From contig NZ_CP100762.1 of assembly GCF_024296665.1 (NCBI RefSeq), positions 3,410,001 through 3,474,000 of the forward strand: a stretch of 64,000 bases of DNA, written 5' to 3'. A program made the translations under genes and the position numbers. The DNA comes from Salinilacihabitans rarus. Lineage in GTDB: Archaea > Halobacteriota > Halobacteria > Halobacteriales > Natrialbaceae. Within the stretch, counting starts at the first letter, position 1. Each line of letters begins with the position of its first letter. Of the stretch, positions 35,282 through 44,069 are shown one piece after another. A model generated the notes under the pieces. That model was not told the DNA's origin, did no database searches, and saw nothing but the letters and a program-made list of their open reading frames with translations.

Positions 35282-36259
35282 TTAGAACAGGTGGTCGTCC
35301 TGTAGCTGCGCCGGGCCGCCGACGCCCCACGTGGTCGTCGAGACGCCGGTGTCGGCGATCTGTTCCTCGACGTACTCGGCGTGGTCCTCGGTGGTGTTGA
35401 CGTAGACGCTGGCCCCGGTGTCGGTCGAGAAGTAAGCGGGGACGTCTTCCTCCTCGCGGAGTTCCCGCACGCGGTTGAAGACGGCGAGGGTGGCCGGCTG
35501 CCAGTAGACCCACCCCTTCGGCCCGGTCATCGTCGTCGCCGCGAGCGAGAGCGAGTCGTGCTCGGCCAGTTCGAACGCGCGGTCGAAGTCGTCCTCGCGG
35601 AGCGCGTCGCGCATCTCGGCGATCTGGCCGTGGACGTGGGCCATCCGCGCGTCGAACATGTGGCTGTCGACGGCCTCGTCGTGGGCGTCCTCGGTCTCCT
35701 TGTGGTAGGGGACGAGCGCGACGACGACCTTCAGCTCCTCGTGGAGGTTCGTGGGGATCCGCCGGGAGCGGCAGTCCTCGTCGTTGAGGCCGGTGTACAG
35801 CTGAGAGAACGCGCCGGTCACCGCCCGGGCGGCCGAGGCGGAGCCGACGCGGGCGATCGTCGAGATCTCCTGGAGCGAGGCGTCGAGTTCGGCGGCCTCC
35901 GCGAGCGCGCGGGCGGCCGCGGCGAAGCCGGACGAGGACGAGCCGAGTCCGACGTTCGAGGGGAAACTGTTCTCGCTCTCGATGCGGACGGGGTAGACGG
36001 TGTGGGCGGCGTCGGACATCGACCGGGCCTTCTCGACGACGGCTTCGAGGCGGTCGAACGCGCGCCCGTCGAGTTCCTCGCCGTCGACGACGTAGGTGTC
36101 CTCCTCGTAGTCCATCGAGAACTCGACGGTGGTGCGGGTGTGACTCGGTGCCGTGCAGACGCTGATGCTGTCGTGGTACGGCAGTCGCTCGACGTCGTCG
36201 CGCATCCCGTGGTACTTGACCAGCCCCTGGATCGGGTGGGCCGTGGCCGTCGCCTTCAT
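35282..36259 (-). CDS. mvaD: Phosphomevalonate/diphosphomevalonate decarboxylase
   Basis: The 325-residue GHMP-fold enzyme carries out the ATP-dependent decarboxylation step of isoprenoid synthesis. In Haloferax the homologue was shown to act on mevalonate 5-phosphate, in the alternative archaeal pathway. The ATP-binding loop is SNVGLGSSSSGFAAAA, with NSFPSN before it; the catalytic Asp is in YFSTDTGASVYV. The ATG at 36259 is set by a TTTAAG box 25-31 bases upstream. It stands alone. Confidence 0.92.
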   Translation of the reverse strand: MKATATAHPIQGLVKYHGMRDDVERLPYHDSISVCTAPSHTRTTVEFSMDYEEDTYVVDGEELDGRAFDRLEAVVEKARSMSDAAHTVYPVRIESENSFPSNVGLGSSSSGFAAAARALAEAAELDASLQEISTIARVGSASAARAVTGAFSQLYTGLNDEDCRSRRIPTNLHEELKVVVALVPYHKETEDAHDEAVDSHMFDARMAHVHGQIAEMRDALREDDFDRAFELAEHDSLSLAATTMTGPKGWVYWQPATLAVFNRVRELREEEDVPAYFSTDTGASVYVNTTEDHAEYVEEQIADTGVSTTTWGVGGPAQLQDDHLF

Positions 36260-36283
36260 ACCCTGACACGGGCAGGACGCCCG

Positions 36284-36290
36284 CTTAAAG
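36284..36290 (-). promoter_or_regulatory. TATA-like box of the mvaD gene
   Basis: CTTTAAG on the minus strand lies 25-31 bases upstream of the ATG at 36259, the usual position for leaderless haloarchaeal messages. Confidence 0.55.
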
Positions 36291-36324
36291 GTCACGGCAT
36301 CCGACCGGTGCGGACGTGCCGGGG

Positions 36325-36654
36325 CTACTGGAGCGCCCGCTGGAGCGACTCGCGCCACTCCGCGGCCGCCTCGGCGTCCTCTTCGAGGTCGAGGACGCGA
36401 CCTTCGAGCGAGTCGAGGCGCGCGTCCACGTCCGTTTCGAGGTCGTCGAGTCGATCCTCGATCGAGTCGAGGCGGGCCTCGACGTCGGCGCTGGCGTTCG
36501 AGCCGGCGGCGTTGTCGACGTCGAGCGCGCGCCGGAGCGCAGTCTTTCTCGCGCCGCCCTGGTCGTCTTTGAGTTCGGTGAGCAGGCCGTCGATGAGGTC
36601 GTCCCGCCGTCCCGCTCCATCCGATGGCGTCAGTGCGTCGTTGCGTGTCGTCAT
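36325..36654 (-). CDS. Small coiled-coil protein
   Basis: The ATG at 36654 gives 109 residues. Residues 55-95 are heptad repeats (VEARLDSIEDRLDDLETDVDARL), predicted to form a parallel coiled coil. The first 50 residues are polar. No enzyme or binding motif is seen; a scaffolding or partner-binding role is possible. It is divergent from nth. Confidence 0.7.
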   Translation of the reverse strand: MTTRNDALTPSDGAGRRDDLIDGLLTELKDDQGGARKTALRRALDVDNAAGSNASADVEARLDSIEDRLDDLETDVDARLDSLEGRVLDLEEDAEAAAEWRESLQRALQ

Positions 36655-36826
36655 GGTCTCGATGGGGGGTTCGGCCGGTCGAGCCGCCCCGGCCTTTCCC
36701 GTATCATACACCTCTTCGATAATAATTGTATCTCTCGAACGGACGCATCAAATTGTCGTGACGTCCGCTCGACGGCCGCCGCCGGGAACCGAACGCCTGA
36801 AATGGTCGCTCTCGCAAGGCGAGTGC

Positions 36827-37510
36827 ATGGGAACCCCCCGCGAGAGCCGCGCGGAGCAGGCCGCCGAGGTCGTCGACCGCCTCGAACGCGAGTACCCCGA
36901 CTCGACCATCTCGCTGCGGTACTCGAACCGGCTCGAACTGCTGATCGCGGTGATCCTCTCGGCGCAGTGTACGGACGAACGGGTCAACGCGGAAACTGAG
37001 CACCTCTTCGAGACGTACGACGGACCCGAAGACTACGCGAACGCGCCCCAGGAGGAACTCGCCGAGGACCTGAACTCGATCACCTACTACAACAGCAAGG
37101 CCGAGTATATCCGCGAGTCCTGCCGGATGATCGTCGAGGAACACGACGGCGAGGTCCCCGACACCATGGACGAGTTGACCGACCTCCCGGGGGTCGGCCG
37201 CAAGACCGCGAACGTGGTGCTCCAGCACGGCCACGACGTCGTCGAGGGGATCGTCGTCGACACGCACGTCCGTCGGCTCTCCCGCCGACTCGGGCTGACC
37301 GAGGAGGAGTACCCCGAGCGAATCGAGGCGGACCTCGTGGAGGTCGTCCCCGAGGACTACTGGCAGCAGTTCACCCACCTCTGTATCGACCACGGCCGGG
37401 CGGTCTGCACGGCGCGCAACCCCGACTGTTCCGACTGCGTCCTCGCGGACGTCTGTCCCTCCGAGAAGGGCGACGGCGAGGTCGACCTCGCCTCCGGCGA
37501 GCCCTGGTGA
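36827..37510 (+). CDS. nth: Endonuclease III (DNA glycosylase/AP lyase)
   Basis: The 227-residue base-excision repair enzyme removes oxidised pyrimidines. It has the HhH motif LPGVGRKTANVVL with the catalytic Lys, VDTHVRRLSRRLGL with the catalytic Asp, and the C-terminal 4Fe-4S loop C-x6-C-x2-C-x5-C (CTARNPDCSDCVLADVC). Length and spacing are standard. Confidence 0.96.
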   Translation: MGTPRESRAEQAAEVVDRLEREYPDSTISLRYSNRLELLIAVILSAQCTDERVNAETEHLFETYDGPEDYANAPQEELAEDLNSITYYNSKAEYIRESCRMIVEEHDGEVPDTMDELTDLPGVGRKTANVVLQHGHDVVEGIVVDTHVRRLSRRLGLTEEEYPERIEADLVEVVPEDYWQQFTHLCIDHGRAVCTARNPDCSDCVLADVCPSEKGDGEVDLASGEPW

Positions 37511-37568
37511 GCGGACGCCGACCCTCGCAAGCCCAACCCCTTTTCGCGCGACGGCGGTACCCCCGCCC

Positions 37569-37796
37569 ATGCCCGAGGACGACGAACACGGCCGCGACGT
37601 CGAACTGGCCCGGGAGAACTCCGAGGCAGACGACGAGGACGAGGAACTCACCGAGGAGCAACGGGAGGCCCGGCGCCGTCAGGAGGAGGAACAGCGCCGA
37701 CAGGACGTCGAACACCGGTCCGACGAGCGCGAGAACGACGCGCTCGACAACGCGAACCCGGACCACCACCGCGACGAGGAGCCGTACAACGGCTAG
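37569..37796 (+). CDS. Very acidic small protein, function unknown
   Basis: The 75-residue protein is almost all charged residues (EELTEEQREARRRQEEEQRRQ) and probably forms one long helix or is disordered. It has no known motif. The stop TAG overlaps the stop of the opposite gene at 37793, with CTAG as a shared palindrome. It follows nth by 58 bases. Confidence 0.65.
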   Translation: MPEDDEHGRDVELARENSEADDEDEELTEEQREARRRQEEEQRRQDVEHRSDERENDALDNANPDHHRDEEPYNG

Positions 37797-38275
37797 CCGA
37801 CCCGGTACCGGAGGACGTAGCGGACGACCCCCAGCAGGTAGGCGACGATCCAGAAGACGACGTAGCCGAAGACGCCGAGCCGGAGCCGGCGGCGCCACGC
37901 GCTCGCGTGCTCGTGGAGGTCGTCGAGCGGCACGTCCGGGTCGGGGTCGGCGTAGCGGTCGTGGGCGCGTTTCACCTGCAGGATGCGGACGATACCCGTG
38001 AGTCCCACGAGCAGCATCGCGTACGCCTGCAGGCCGAAGAAGGCGTGGACCGCGAGCAGGCCGCCGATCTGGTCGGCCGCCCGCGGGAGCATCCAGACGA
38101 CGACCGGGCCGGTGGTAAGCGCCAGCCCGGTGAAGACGACCGCGAGGTGGCGGCGCAACACGGCCCACGTGACCACCTCGGCGTCGAGCACGATCCACGC
38201 GCCGTACACGTAGAACGGGAAGCTGACGGTCACGAGGGCGAGTACGGCCGTCGCGAGCGCCAGTTCCGAGGGCAT
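37793..38275 (-). CDS. Five-helix membrane protein of the cytochrome b cluster (DUF7321-like)
   Basis: The 160-residue protein has four or five membrane helices. Histidines within helices (LRRHLAVVFTGLAL; LLAVHAFFGLQAYAM) could bind heme, as in small cytochrome b561-like proteins. Haloarchaea keep such a protein next to the Rieske/cytochrome b genes; the DUF number is recalled, not verified. It is divergent from the next gene at 38427. Confidence 0.7.
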   Translation of the reverse strand: MPSELALATAVLALVTVSFPFYVYGAWIVLDAEVVTWAVLRRHLAVVFTGLALTTGPVVVWMLPRAADQIGGLLAVHAFFGLQAYAMLLVGLTGIVRILQVKRAHDRYADPDPDVPLDDLHEHASAWRRRLRLGVFGYVVFWIVAYLLGVVRYVLRYRVG

Positions 38276-38426
38276 ACGCGAGGGTCGGTCGGGCGGGGAA
38301 TAAGCGGACCGGTGGTTCGTACCGCCTGCGAGACGGCCGCTCGTGTGGAACCGATCACCGGAACCGACGGTCACGGCGTGTGACACACCGTCACGCTAAC
38401 GGCCGTCGCCGCCGTACCCGGACGGG

Positions 38427-39242
38427 ATGAGCGACGCCCCCGGCGACCGGCCGGACGACTCCCCTGCGGACGCCGACGCCGCGGTGGATCGGGACCTCGA
38501 GGAACTCCGCCGGCGCGTCGAGGAGAAGTACGACTTCGAGGAGTTCGGCCCGGCGCAGATGGCCGAGATGACCGGCGAGGAGTGGGAGGCGGCCTTCGAC
38601 CCCGACGTCTGGATCACCGGCGACGAACTCCTCAAGCGCGTCGAGCGAGAACTCAAAGCCCGCATCGCCGACCGGGACGTGTTCGCGACCCTCGAATACG
38701 CCGCCGTCGACGGCGAGCGGCGTCTGGTCGCGTACTCGGACGCCGACTACGCCGTCGTCTACCCCGACGGGAGCGTCGAGGGCCGCGGGACCGTGGTCCG
38801 CGACGTCGAGTCGACGGTCGCGCTCTGTTCGATGACCGACTACGAGGTCGACGACCCGCCCGAGCGCTGGGCGCTACCGGGACCGGGCGAGGTCTCGACG
38901 TCGGGGAGCGAACTCGGTAACTGGATGTTACAGCTACTCGCCGCCGCCCAGATCCTGCTCGGACTCGTCGCGCTCGCGGCCTGGCTGACCGGCGGCGTCC
39001 GCTCGCAACTCGTACTCGGGGTCACCGGCCTCGCGCTGGTCGTCGTCGGCGTCTTCCTGTTCGCGCTGGTCGCGAACGCCCGTCTGGCCGGCCGGTTCCG
39101 CGCCGAACAGTACCGCCGGCGCCTGCGATCGATCGGCCGCGGGGCCGACGAGCGCCCGTCGTTCCTGCCGTTCGACGACGAGGCGTTCGAGCGCGCCGAC
39201 CGCGAGGCGACCGGCGACGACCGGCGACGCTTCGAGTCGTGA
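38427..39242 (+). CDS. Membrane protein preceding the halocyanin gene (DUF7319-like)
   Basis: The 271-residue protein has an acidic soluble N-terminal 165 residues (LRRRVEEKYDFEEFGPAQMAEM; GEEWEAAFDPDVW), two membrane helices (about 170-192 and 200-222), and a basic tail. No catalytic motif is visible. It is in a conserved position before the halocyanin/Rieske operon and may help assemble the complex; that is inferred from position only. Confidence 0.7.
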   Translation: MSDAPGDRPDDSPADADAAVDRDLEELRRRVEEKYDFEEFGPAQMAEMTGEEWEAAFDPDVWITGDELLKRVERELKARIADRDVFATLEYAAVDGERRLVAYSDADYAVVYPDGSVEGRGTVVRDVESTVALCSMTDYEVDDPPERWALPGPGEVSTSGSELGNWMLQLLAAAQILLGLVALAAWLTGGVRSQLVLGVTGLALVVVGVFLFALVANARLAGRFRAEQYRRRLRSIGRGADERPSFLPFDDEAFERADREATGDDRRRFES

Positions 39243-39330
39243 TCGACGACCGTCACCGCGAGACGAAATCCCGACAGAGAAGCTCGTAAACAGCTATTAA
39301 TGGCGGAACGAGCCGCTTATCGGCGCGGGA

Positions 39331-39337
39331 TTTAAGG
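39331..39337 (+). promoter_or_regulatory. TATA-like box of the halocyanin/Rieske/cytochrome b operon
   Basis: TTTAAGG is 27-33 bases before the ATG at 39364, so the operon message is probably leaderless. The operon genes that follow have gaps of 0-5 bases and share this promoter. Confidence 0.6.
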
Positions 39338-39363
39338 AACGCGCTCCCGTGGTTCGCCCACCC

Positions 39364-40029
39364 ATGGAGCGACGGGCGTTCGTCGTGGCGGCTGGCGGTC
39401 TGACGGCGAGCGCCGCGGCCGCCGCGGTCGCGGGTCCCGTCGCGGGACAGGACGAGGGAGGCGGCGACGGCGAGAACGGCGGCGGACAGGACGGCGACGG
39501 CGGAGCGGGCAACGAGAGTCAGGACGGCGGAGACGAGACCGCCGGCGGCCAGCAAGGCGGCGACGGCGGTGGCGGCGCCACCGAGGAGGTGATCGTCGGC
39601 CCCGGCGGCGAGAACGTCTTCGAACCCGAGACGCTGACGATCGAACCCGGGACCACCGTCGTCTTCAGGTGGGACTCGGACAACCACAACGTCCACCCGA
39701 CGTCGGTGCCCGACGGCGCCGAGTGGGAGGGCCACCTCGACATCGAGAACGAGGGGTTCGAGTACGAGCACACCTTCGAGACCGAAGGTACCTACGAGTA
39801 CCAGTGTGACCCCCACGTCAGCGTCGGCATGGTCGGCACCGTCGAGGTCGGCACCCAGGAGGCGGCGGCCGCCGGCGGCGAGGTCGACATCCACGACGTC
39901 GGCGTGCCGATCCAGAAGCACTTCGTCGGTCTGGCGACGTTCCTCGCCATCTTCGTCTCGCTGGTCTTCACGTTCTACCTGCTGAAGTACGGCGAATCGG
40001 CCCACACGAGCAGCCCCGGGAGGAAGTAA
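39364..40029 (+). CDS. Halocyanin-like blue copper protein, membrane anchored
   Basis: The 221-residue protein has a signal at the N-terminus, a long Gly/Asp/Asn/Gln linker (about residues 27-75), a cupredoxin domain and a C-terminal helix (about 185-207). Copper ligands are in DNHNVHPT (His), YEYQCDPHVSVGM (Cys, His, Met). It is an electron carrier at the outer face, probably taking electrons from the Rieske/cytochrome b complex encoded downstream. The linker is unusually low in complexity. Confidence 0.92.
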   Translation: MERRAFVVAAGGLTASAAAAAVAGPVAGQDEGGGDGENGGGQDGDGGAGNESQDGGDETAGGQQGGDGGGGATEEVIVGPGGENVFEPETLTIEPGTTVVFRWDSDNHNVHPTSVPDGAEWEGHLDIENEGFEYEHTFETEGTYEYQCDPHVSVGMVGTVEVGTQEAAAAGGEVDIHDVGVPIQKHFVGLATFLAIFVSLVFTFYLLKYGESAHTSSPGRK

Positions 40030-40030
40030 C

Positions 40031-40441
40031 ATGTCATCGTCAGGAAGCACCTACGGCGACGTCCACCGGTACGAACCGCCGCGGGAGAGCACGGCCGCAG
40101 CGATCGCGATCGTCCTGCTGACGCTCGTCCAGATCGTCTTCGTCGCGCTGTTCGTCTACGGGCTGGCGTCGAACTGGGCGCTGTCCAGCGTCGACGGCGG
40201 TACGGGCAACATGTTCCTCGGGTTCCTGCTCGCGGCGATCTTCCTCAACCTCGGGTTCATCCTGTTGCTGTACCGCAAGGAGTTCCTCCCGGACGTGATG
40301 ATCGTCAAGAAGCGTCGGCGCAAGTGGGAGGACATCTACGTCCGCGAGGAGGACGTCGAGGGCCGACGTCTCGCCGACGAGGCCGGCGCCGGCGCGTTGG
40401 ACGTCCTCAAGCGCGCGATCTACCCCTACTACAAGCGATAA
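40031..40441 (+). CDS. Small membrane protein of the Rieske/cytochrome b operon (DUF7318-like)
   Basis: The 136-residue protein has two membrane helices (about 24-46 and 57-77) and a conserved basic/acidic tail (DVMIVKKRRRKWEDIYVREEDVEG ... RAIYPYYKR). The stop overlaps the ATG of the Rieske gene (TAATG). No cofactor site is evident, so it is probably a structural subunit or assembly factor. The family number is recalled. Confidence 0.75.
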   Translation: MSSSGSTYGDVHRYEPPRESTAAAIAIVLLTLVQIVFVALFVYGLASNWALSSVDGGTGNMFLGFLLAAIFLNLGFILLLYRKEFLPDVMIVKKRRRKWEDIYVREEDVEGRRLADEAGAGALDVLKRAIYPYYKR

Positions 40442-41295
40442 TGGCAGACGACAAGTACCCGACCGACTCGGATCGACGCCGGTTCGTCAAGGGCGTCGTC
40501 GGCGGCGCAGCCCTCTCGGGGGTGCTCACCGTCGGCGCGGCGGCCGTGAGCTCCGCGACCGACCCGACGGAGGCCGGCGGCGGGATCATGGAGTACCGCA
40601 GCGCCGTCAGGGACCTCGGCCCCGCGCCCCGGGGGCTCCCGCAGATCCCGATCGAGATCGACGACGACGGCTACCTCCAGGGGCTCTGGCCCGAACCGGA
40701 GACGGTGACCGCGGGCGGTCAGGAGGTCGTGGTCTCCGAGACCGAGATCGCGGGCACGGAGTACACGACCGAGTGGTACCAGTACTGTGGCGTCCAGACC
40801 TTCGAGGGGATCGCCCCCGACGCCGACGGTCAGGACGCGTACTTCCGGTACCCCGAGGCGCTGCCGACCAGCGAGTACCCGTGGATGGAGGAGGTCGAGG
40901 GTCGCGAGCAGATCAACGTCGAGCAGTTCGCCGACTACGAGCAGTGGGGCAACGAGGTCGGCGACACCGGGGTCGGCAAGCCCGCCGTGGCGACCTGGCG
41001 CTCGCAGGACGTCCCGCCGGAGGAGACGGTGCCGGTCATCATCATCCGGAGCACGCAGGTCGAGGAGGCCGCCCAGGAGGACGAGTGGCTCGCCGAGACC
41101 TGTCCACAGGGTTTCATCGCCTACCTCAACAAGTGTACGCACTTCTGTTGCGTGCCGGGCTACAAGCGCCTCGACGAGGCCGCGGAGTACAACGCCGAGA
41201 ACAAGATCTACTGCAACTGCCACCAGTCGGTCTACGACCCGTTCAACAACGAACCGGACACGTTCGTCTCCTTACCGCGACCGGAGGGCGAGTGA
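40441..41295 (+). CDS. Rieske iron-sulfur protein of the cytochrome b complex
   Basis: The 284-residue protein has a Tat motif (DRRRFVKG) followed by a hydrophobic helix. The Rieske cluster ligands are CTHFCC and CNCHQSVYD (two Cys, two His); the canonical forms are CTHLGC and CPCHGS, so the loop residues are variant. It takes electrons from quinol and passes them to halocyanin. The 90-residue segment between helix and cluster is longer than in bacterial Rieske proteins. Confidence 0.95.
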   Translation: MADDKYPTDSDRRRFVKGVVGGAALSGVLTVGAAAVSSATDPTEAGGGIMEYRSAVRDLGPAPRGLPQIPIEIDDDGYLQGLWPEPETVTAGGQEVVVSETEIAGTEYTTEWYQYCGVQTFEGIAPDADGQDAYFRYPEALPTSEYPWMEEVEGREQINVEQFADYEQWGNEVGDTGVGKPAVATWRSQDVPPEETVPVIIIRSTQVEEAAQEDEWLAETCPQGFIAYLNKCTHFCCVPGYKRLDEAAEYNAENKIYCNCHQSVYDPFNNEPDTFVSLPRPEGE

Positions 41296-41296
41296 G

Positions 41297-42091
41297 ATGA
41301 GCCTGAAACCGCGAGACGAGTACGACCACCGGGGCTGGATCGAGGAGAAGGACCTCACGCCGGTCGAGCGGACGTACCTCGCGACGCTGATCTGGCTCGA
41401 CCGTCGGCTCCGGCTGGTCGACTACCTCGAACTGCTGGAGGACGCCTACTACAAGGTCAACCTCCAGATGCCCAAGAGCCACACCGAGCAGTACAACCTC
41501 GACAACAAGTTCTGGTACTGGTACCCCCTGTACGCGCTCGGGTTCTTCTCGATACTCGCCTACGTCGTGGCGTCGGTGACCGGCGCGCTGCTGGGCTTTT
41601 ACTACGCGCCGTCGACGGCCGGCGAGACGCCGGTGGCCTACGAGACGCTGACCGCGATCATGATGGACCTCAACTTCGGGTTCATGCTCCGGAGCATCCA
41701 CCGCTGGTCGGCGCAGGTGATGACCGCGGCGGTGTTCCTGCACATGCTGCGGGTCTACTTCGTCGGCGGCTACAAGGAGCCCCGCGAACTCAACTGGCTG
41801 ATCGGCGTCGCCCTGCTCGGGCTGACGGTGCTGTTTGGCTACACCGGCTACCTGCTGCCGTGGAACCAGCTTGCGTTCTGGGCCGGCCAGATCGGCGTCG
41901 AGATGGCGCTGTCGGTCCCGATCGTCGGCGAGTGGTCCGCCCAGCTACTGTTCGGCGGCTTCAGCCTCGGACAGCCCACCCTCCAGCGGATGTACATCCT
42001 GCACGTGTTCGTCCTGCCGTTCGTGGTGACGGCGCTGATCGCCATCCATGTCGGCCTCGTCTGGATGCAGGGCATCGCGGAACCGCACTGA
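41297..42091 (+). CDS. Cytochrome b N-terminal subunit (b6-like)
   Basis: The 264-residue protein holds the first four helices of cytochrome b. Heme ligands are in the paired His of helix 2 (LRSIHRWSAQVMTAAVFLHMLRV) and helix 4 (MYILHVFVLPFVVTALIAIHVGL). PWNQLAFW follows the quinol-site helix. Quinol oxidation and heme-b electron transfer take place here. It is split from the C-terminal part, as in b6f complexes. Confidence 0.95.
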   Translation: MSLKPRDEYDHRGWIEEKDLTPVERTYLATLIWLDRRLRLVDYLELLEDAYYKVNLQMPKSHTEQYNLDNKFWYWYPLYALGFFSILAYVVASVTGALLGFYYAPSTAGETPVAYETLTAIMMDLNFGFMLRSIHRWSAQVMTAAVFLHMLRVYFVGGYKEPRELNWLIGVALLGLTVLFGYTGYLLPWNQLAFWAGQIGVEMALSVPIVGEWSAQLLFGGFSLGQPTLQRMYILHVFVLPFVVTALIAIHVGLVWMQGIAEPH

Positions 42092-42096
42092 TCGAC

Positions 42097-42903
42097 ATGA
42101 CCGACACGAACCACGACCCCCGATCCGACGGCGGCACCGACACCGACTCCGAGAGCGACGGCGCACAGGCCGACGGCCGCGGCCCGGGCATCGTCCCCCC
42201 GGACGACGAGGTGCCGACGTGGCGCGAGCGCAAGGAGCGTACGACGGCGCTCTCGCGGCTCACCTACGAGTACTTCGAGCGCGCCCGCCGCGAGGACCAG
42301 AACCTGCGCAACGAGTCGACGTACATCGAGCGGGACGTGCTCGCCTTCCCGGCGTGGCCCCACGAGACGATCCGCAACCTCGCCATCGCGAGTTTCTTCA
42401 CCGGGATGCTCGTCTTTCTGGCGGCGACGCTGCCGCCGCACCTCGGCGACCCGGCGAACCCGGCGGAGACGCCGGAGGTCATCCTGCCGGACTGGTACCT
42501 CTACTGGTCGTTCGGGCTGTTGCACCTCAACCCGATCAACCCCGAACTGTCGATCCTGGGCGGCGAGAAGTTGCTCTCCGACGAGTTCTACGGCATCCTC
42601 GCGCACGTCGTCGTCCTCGGGACGATCGCGCTCGTCCCCTTCCTCAACAAGGGGAACGCGCGACGGCCGGTCGAACAGCCGTTCTGGGGGGCCGTCGGCG
42701 TCTTCGGCGTCGTCTTCGCGTTCACGATCAGCCTGCTCCCGCTACAGGACACGATGCCGTTCCCCGTCGCGGTCGCGTTCGACCTGACGTTCATCGTCCC
42801 GGTCGTGGCCGGGGCCATCGCCTACGCCGTCCTGAAGACCATGCGAGAGGGGTACATGTACGAACTCAACCGCCGGTACTACCGGCTCAGACCGCCACGA
42901 TAG
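42097..42903 (+). CDS. Cytochrome b C-terminal subunit (subunit IV-like)
   Basis: The 268-residue protein starts with about 75 polar residues, then helices including LPDWYLYWSFGLLHLNP, a PEWY-like motif of the quinol site (PDWY), and FLNKGNARRPVEQPFWG. It completes the quinol-oxidising core with the preceding gene. The acidic N-terminal extension is a haloarchaeal feature. Confidence 0.9.
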   Translation: MTDTNHDPRSDGGTDTDSESDGAQADGRGPGIVPPDDEVPTWRERKERTTALSRLTYEYFERARREDQNLRNESTYIERDVLAFPAWPHETIRNLAIASFFTGMLVFLAATLPPHLGDPANPAETPEVILPDWYLYWSFGLLHLNPINPELSILGGEKLLSDEFYGILAHVVVLGTIALVPFLNKGNARRPVEQPFWGAVGVFGVVFAFTISLLPLQDTMPFPVAVAFDLTFIVPVVAGAIAYAVLKTMREGYMYELNRRYYRLRPPR

Positions 42904-42905
42904 CC

Positions 42906-43304
42906 ATGTCGAGATCGACACGCTTCACGTCCACGGACGCGAACGCCGACGCCTCGGCGCCCGACCGCCCGAACGCGAACGCGAACGCGAACGCGGACGA
43001 CGCGACCGACGGCCCGCGGTCCGGAGCGGCCGGCCGCCGCGAGGTCGTCGTCCCCCTGCGGCTGTACAAGACCGTCACCGTCTTCTCGACGCTCGTCGCC
43101 GTCGGGGCCGTCCTGAGCGGGTTCGTCGTCCTCGACCGCGCGACCGAGAGCGCCGGCGCCGCACCCTCGGACGTGAACGTCGCGCTGGCGCTGCTCGGCG
43201 TCGCCGCCATCGCCCTCGGCGCGGCGACTTACGCCTTCTCGACGCGGTTCAGGACCGACGGGATGGCACCCGAGGGCGCGGACGGAGGTGATCGCGGTGG
43301 CTGA
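42906..43304 (+). CDS. Small membrane protein of the cytochrome b operon (DUF7315-like)
   Basis: The 132-residue protein has two membrane helices (about 55-74 and 87-107). Its N-terminus has an Asn-Ala repeat (NANANANA, about residues 24-31) coded by GCGAAC repeats. It begins two bases after the cytochrome b stop. No motif suggests a cofactor. Family number is recalled. Confidence 0.7.
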   Translation: MSRSTRFTSTDANADASAPDRPNANANANADDATDGPRSGAAGRREVVVPLRLYKTVTVFSTLVAVGAVLSGFVVLDRATESAGAAPSDVNVALALLGVAAIALGAATYAFSTRFRTDGMAPEGADGGDRGG

Positions 43305-43557
43305 CGAGTTCGTCAAGGGCTTTGCCATCCTCACCGGCGGCCTGCTGATCTGGCTGATGTTCGCAAGCTGGTTCAACACGCCGGACTTCTACGGCGAGCA
43401 ACTCATCGGCCCCGACCCGGAGAACCCCGACACGTACACGCAACTCGCGCTCGTGGTGCGGGACGTCGCGCTCTACTTCGCGATTCTGGGGGCGCTGACG
43501 TTCTGGGTGATCATCCCCGCCGGCCGCCGCGCCCGCGGCTACTACGCGGACCGCTAG
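43288..43557 (+). CDS. Small membrane protein of the cytochrome b operon (DUF7314-like)
   Basis: The GTG at 43288 gives 89 residues; a second GTG at 43297 is equally possible. Two membrane helices (about 10-27 and 58-78) flank a conserved polar loop (FNTPDFYGEQLIGPDPENPDTYTQ). The start overlaps the previous gene and its TAG stop overlaps the TAG of the opposite gene. Probably the last gene of the operon. Confidence 0.75.
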   Translation: MIAVADEFVKGFAILTGGLLIWLMFASWFNTPDFYGEQLIGPDPENPDTYTQLALVVRDVALYFAILGALTFWVIIPAGRRARGYYADR

Positions 43558-44009
43558 ACGACGGTCTCCCAGAGCGGCCGGACGAGGAAGAACAGCGACT
43601 GGTAGGCGATATAGAGGAAAGCGAGCATCGAGAGGGTAATCGCCCCCTTCGGGCGCTCGAAGGGCTTGTCGGTGCGTGCCTCGACGAGACGGGCCTCGAA
43701 CTCGAAGAAGTCCGCGACGAACACCCCCAGCGCCAGCGTCGTGAAGACGACGCCGCCGTGGAGGTGGACCGTGATGTAGTAAAAGCCCCCGAGGACGATC
43801 AGGAACGTCGTCGCTTCGAGCGGGAGGCTCCGGCTGACGGCGTCGGCGCCCTCCTCGCGGGCCGTGGCGACGTAGCCGCGGTAGGCGACCGCCCGGACGA
43901 GGAGGTTGGCGACCACGAGAACCAGCAGAATCACCTCGATGAGCACCACGTCCCCCACGAGTTCGGTGCCGAGGACGTCGACCGGGCCGAACAGCGCTGG
44001 CTCGACCAT
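43554..44009 (-). CDS. Four-helix membrane protein (DUF7313-like)
   Basis: The 151-residue protein has four membrane helices; the third segment contains FYYITVHLHGGVVF with two His that could bind heme or metal. Haloarchaea keep this gene at the end of the cytochrome b region. It converges with the operon at an overlapping TAG/CTA. The role is unknown. Confidence 0.7.
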   Translation of the reverse strand: MVEPALFGPVDVLGTELVGDVVLIEVILLVLVVANLLVRAVAYRGYVATAREEGADAVSRSLPLEATTFLIVLGGFYYITVHLHGGVVFTTLALGVFVADFFEFEARLVEARTDKPFERPKGAITLSMLAFLYIAYQSLFFLVRPLWETVV

Positions 44010-44069
44010 GTCCGTCCCACGCCCGCGCGCTCATTAGTGCTTTCCCCGGCGGCCGGCGGTAGGATCGGC

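Noticed and set aside
34050-36269. A 739-codon minus frame across the PAS kinase and mvaD
   Set aside because: Arg-rich shadow in another frame of two well-supported genes on the same strand.
35381-37510. A 709-codon plus frame ending in endonuclease III
   Set aside because: Only the part from the ATG at 36827 matches Nth; the upstream part is antisense to mvaD and the coiled-coil gene.
42940-43010. GCGAAC repeat run as a regulatory microsatellite
   Set aside because: It is in frame and codes for an Asn-Ala stretch in a small membrane protein; the repeat is short and needs no other explanation.
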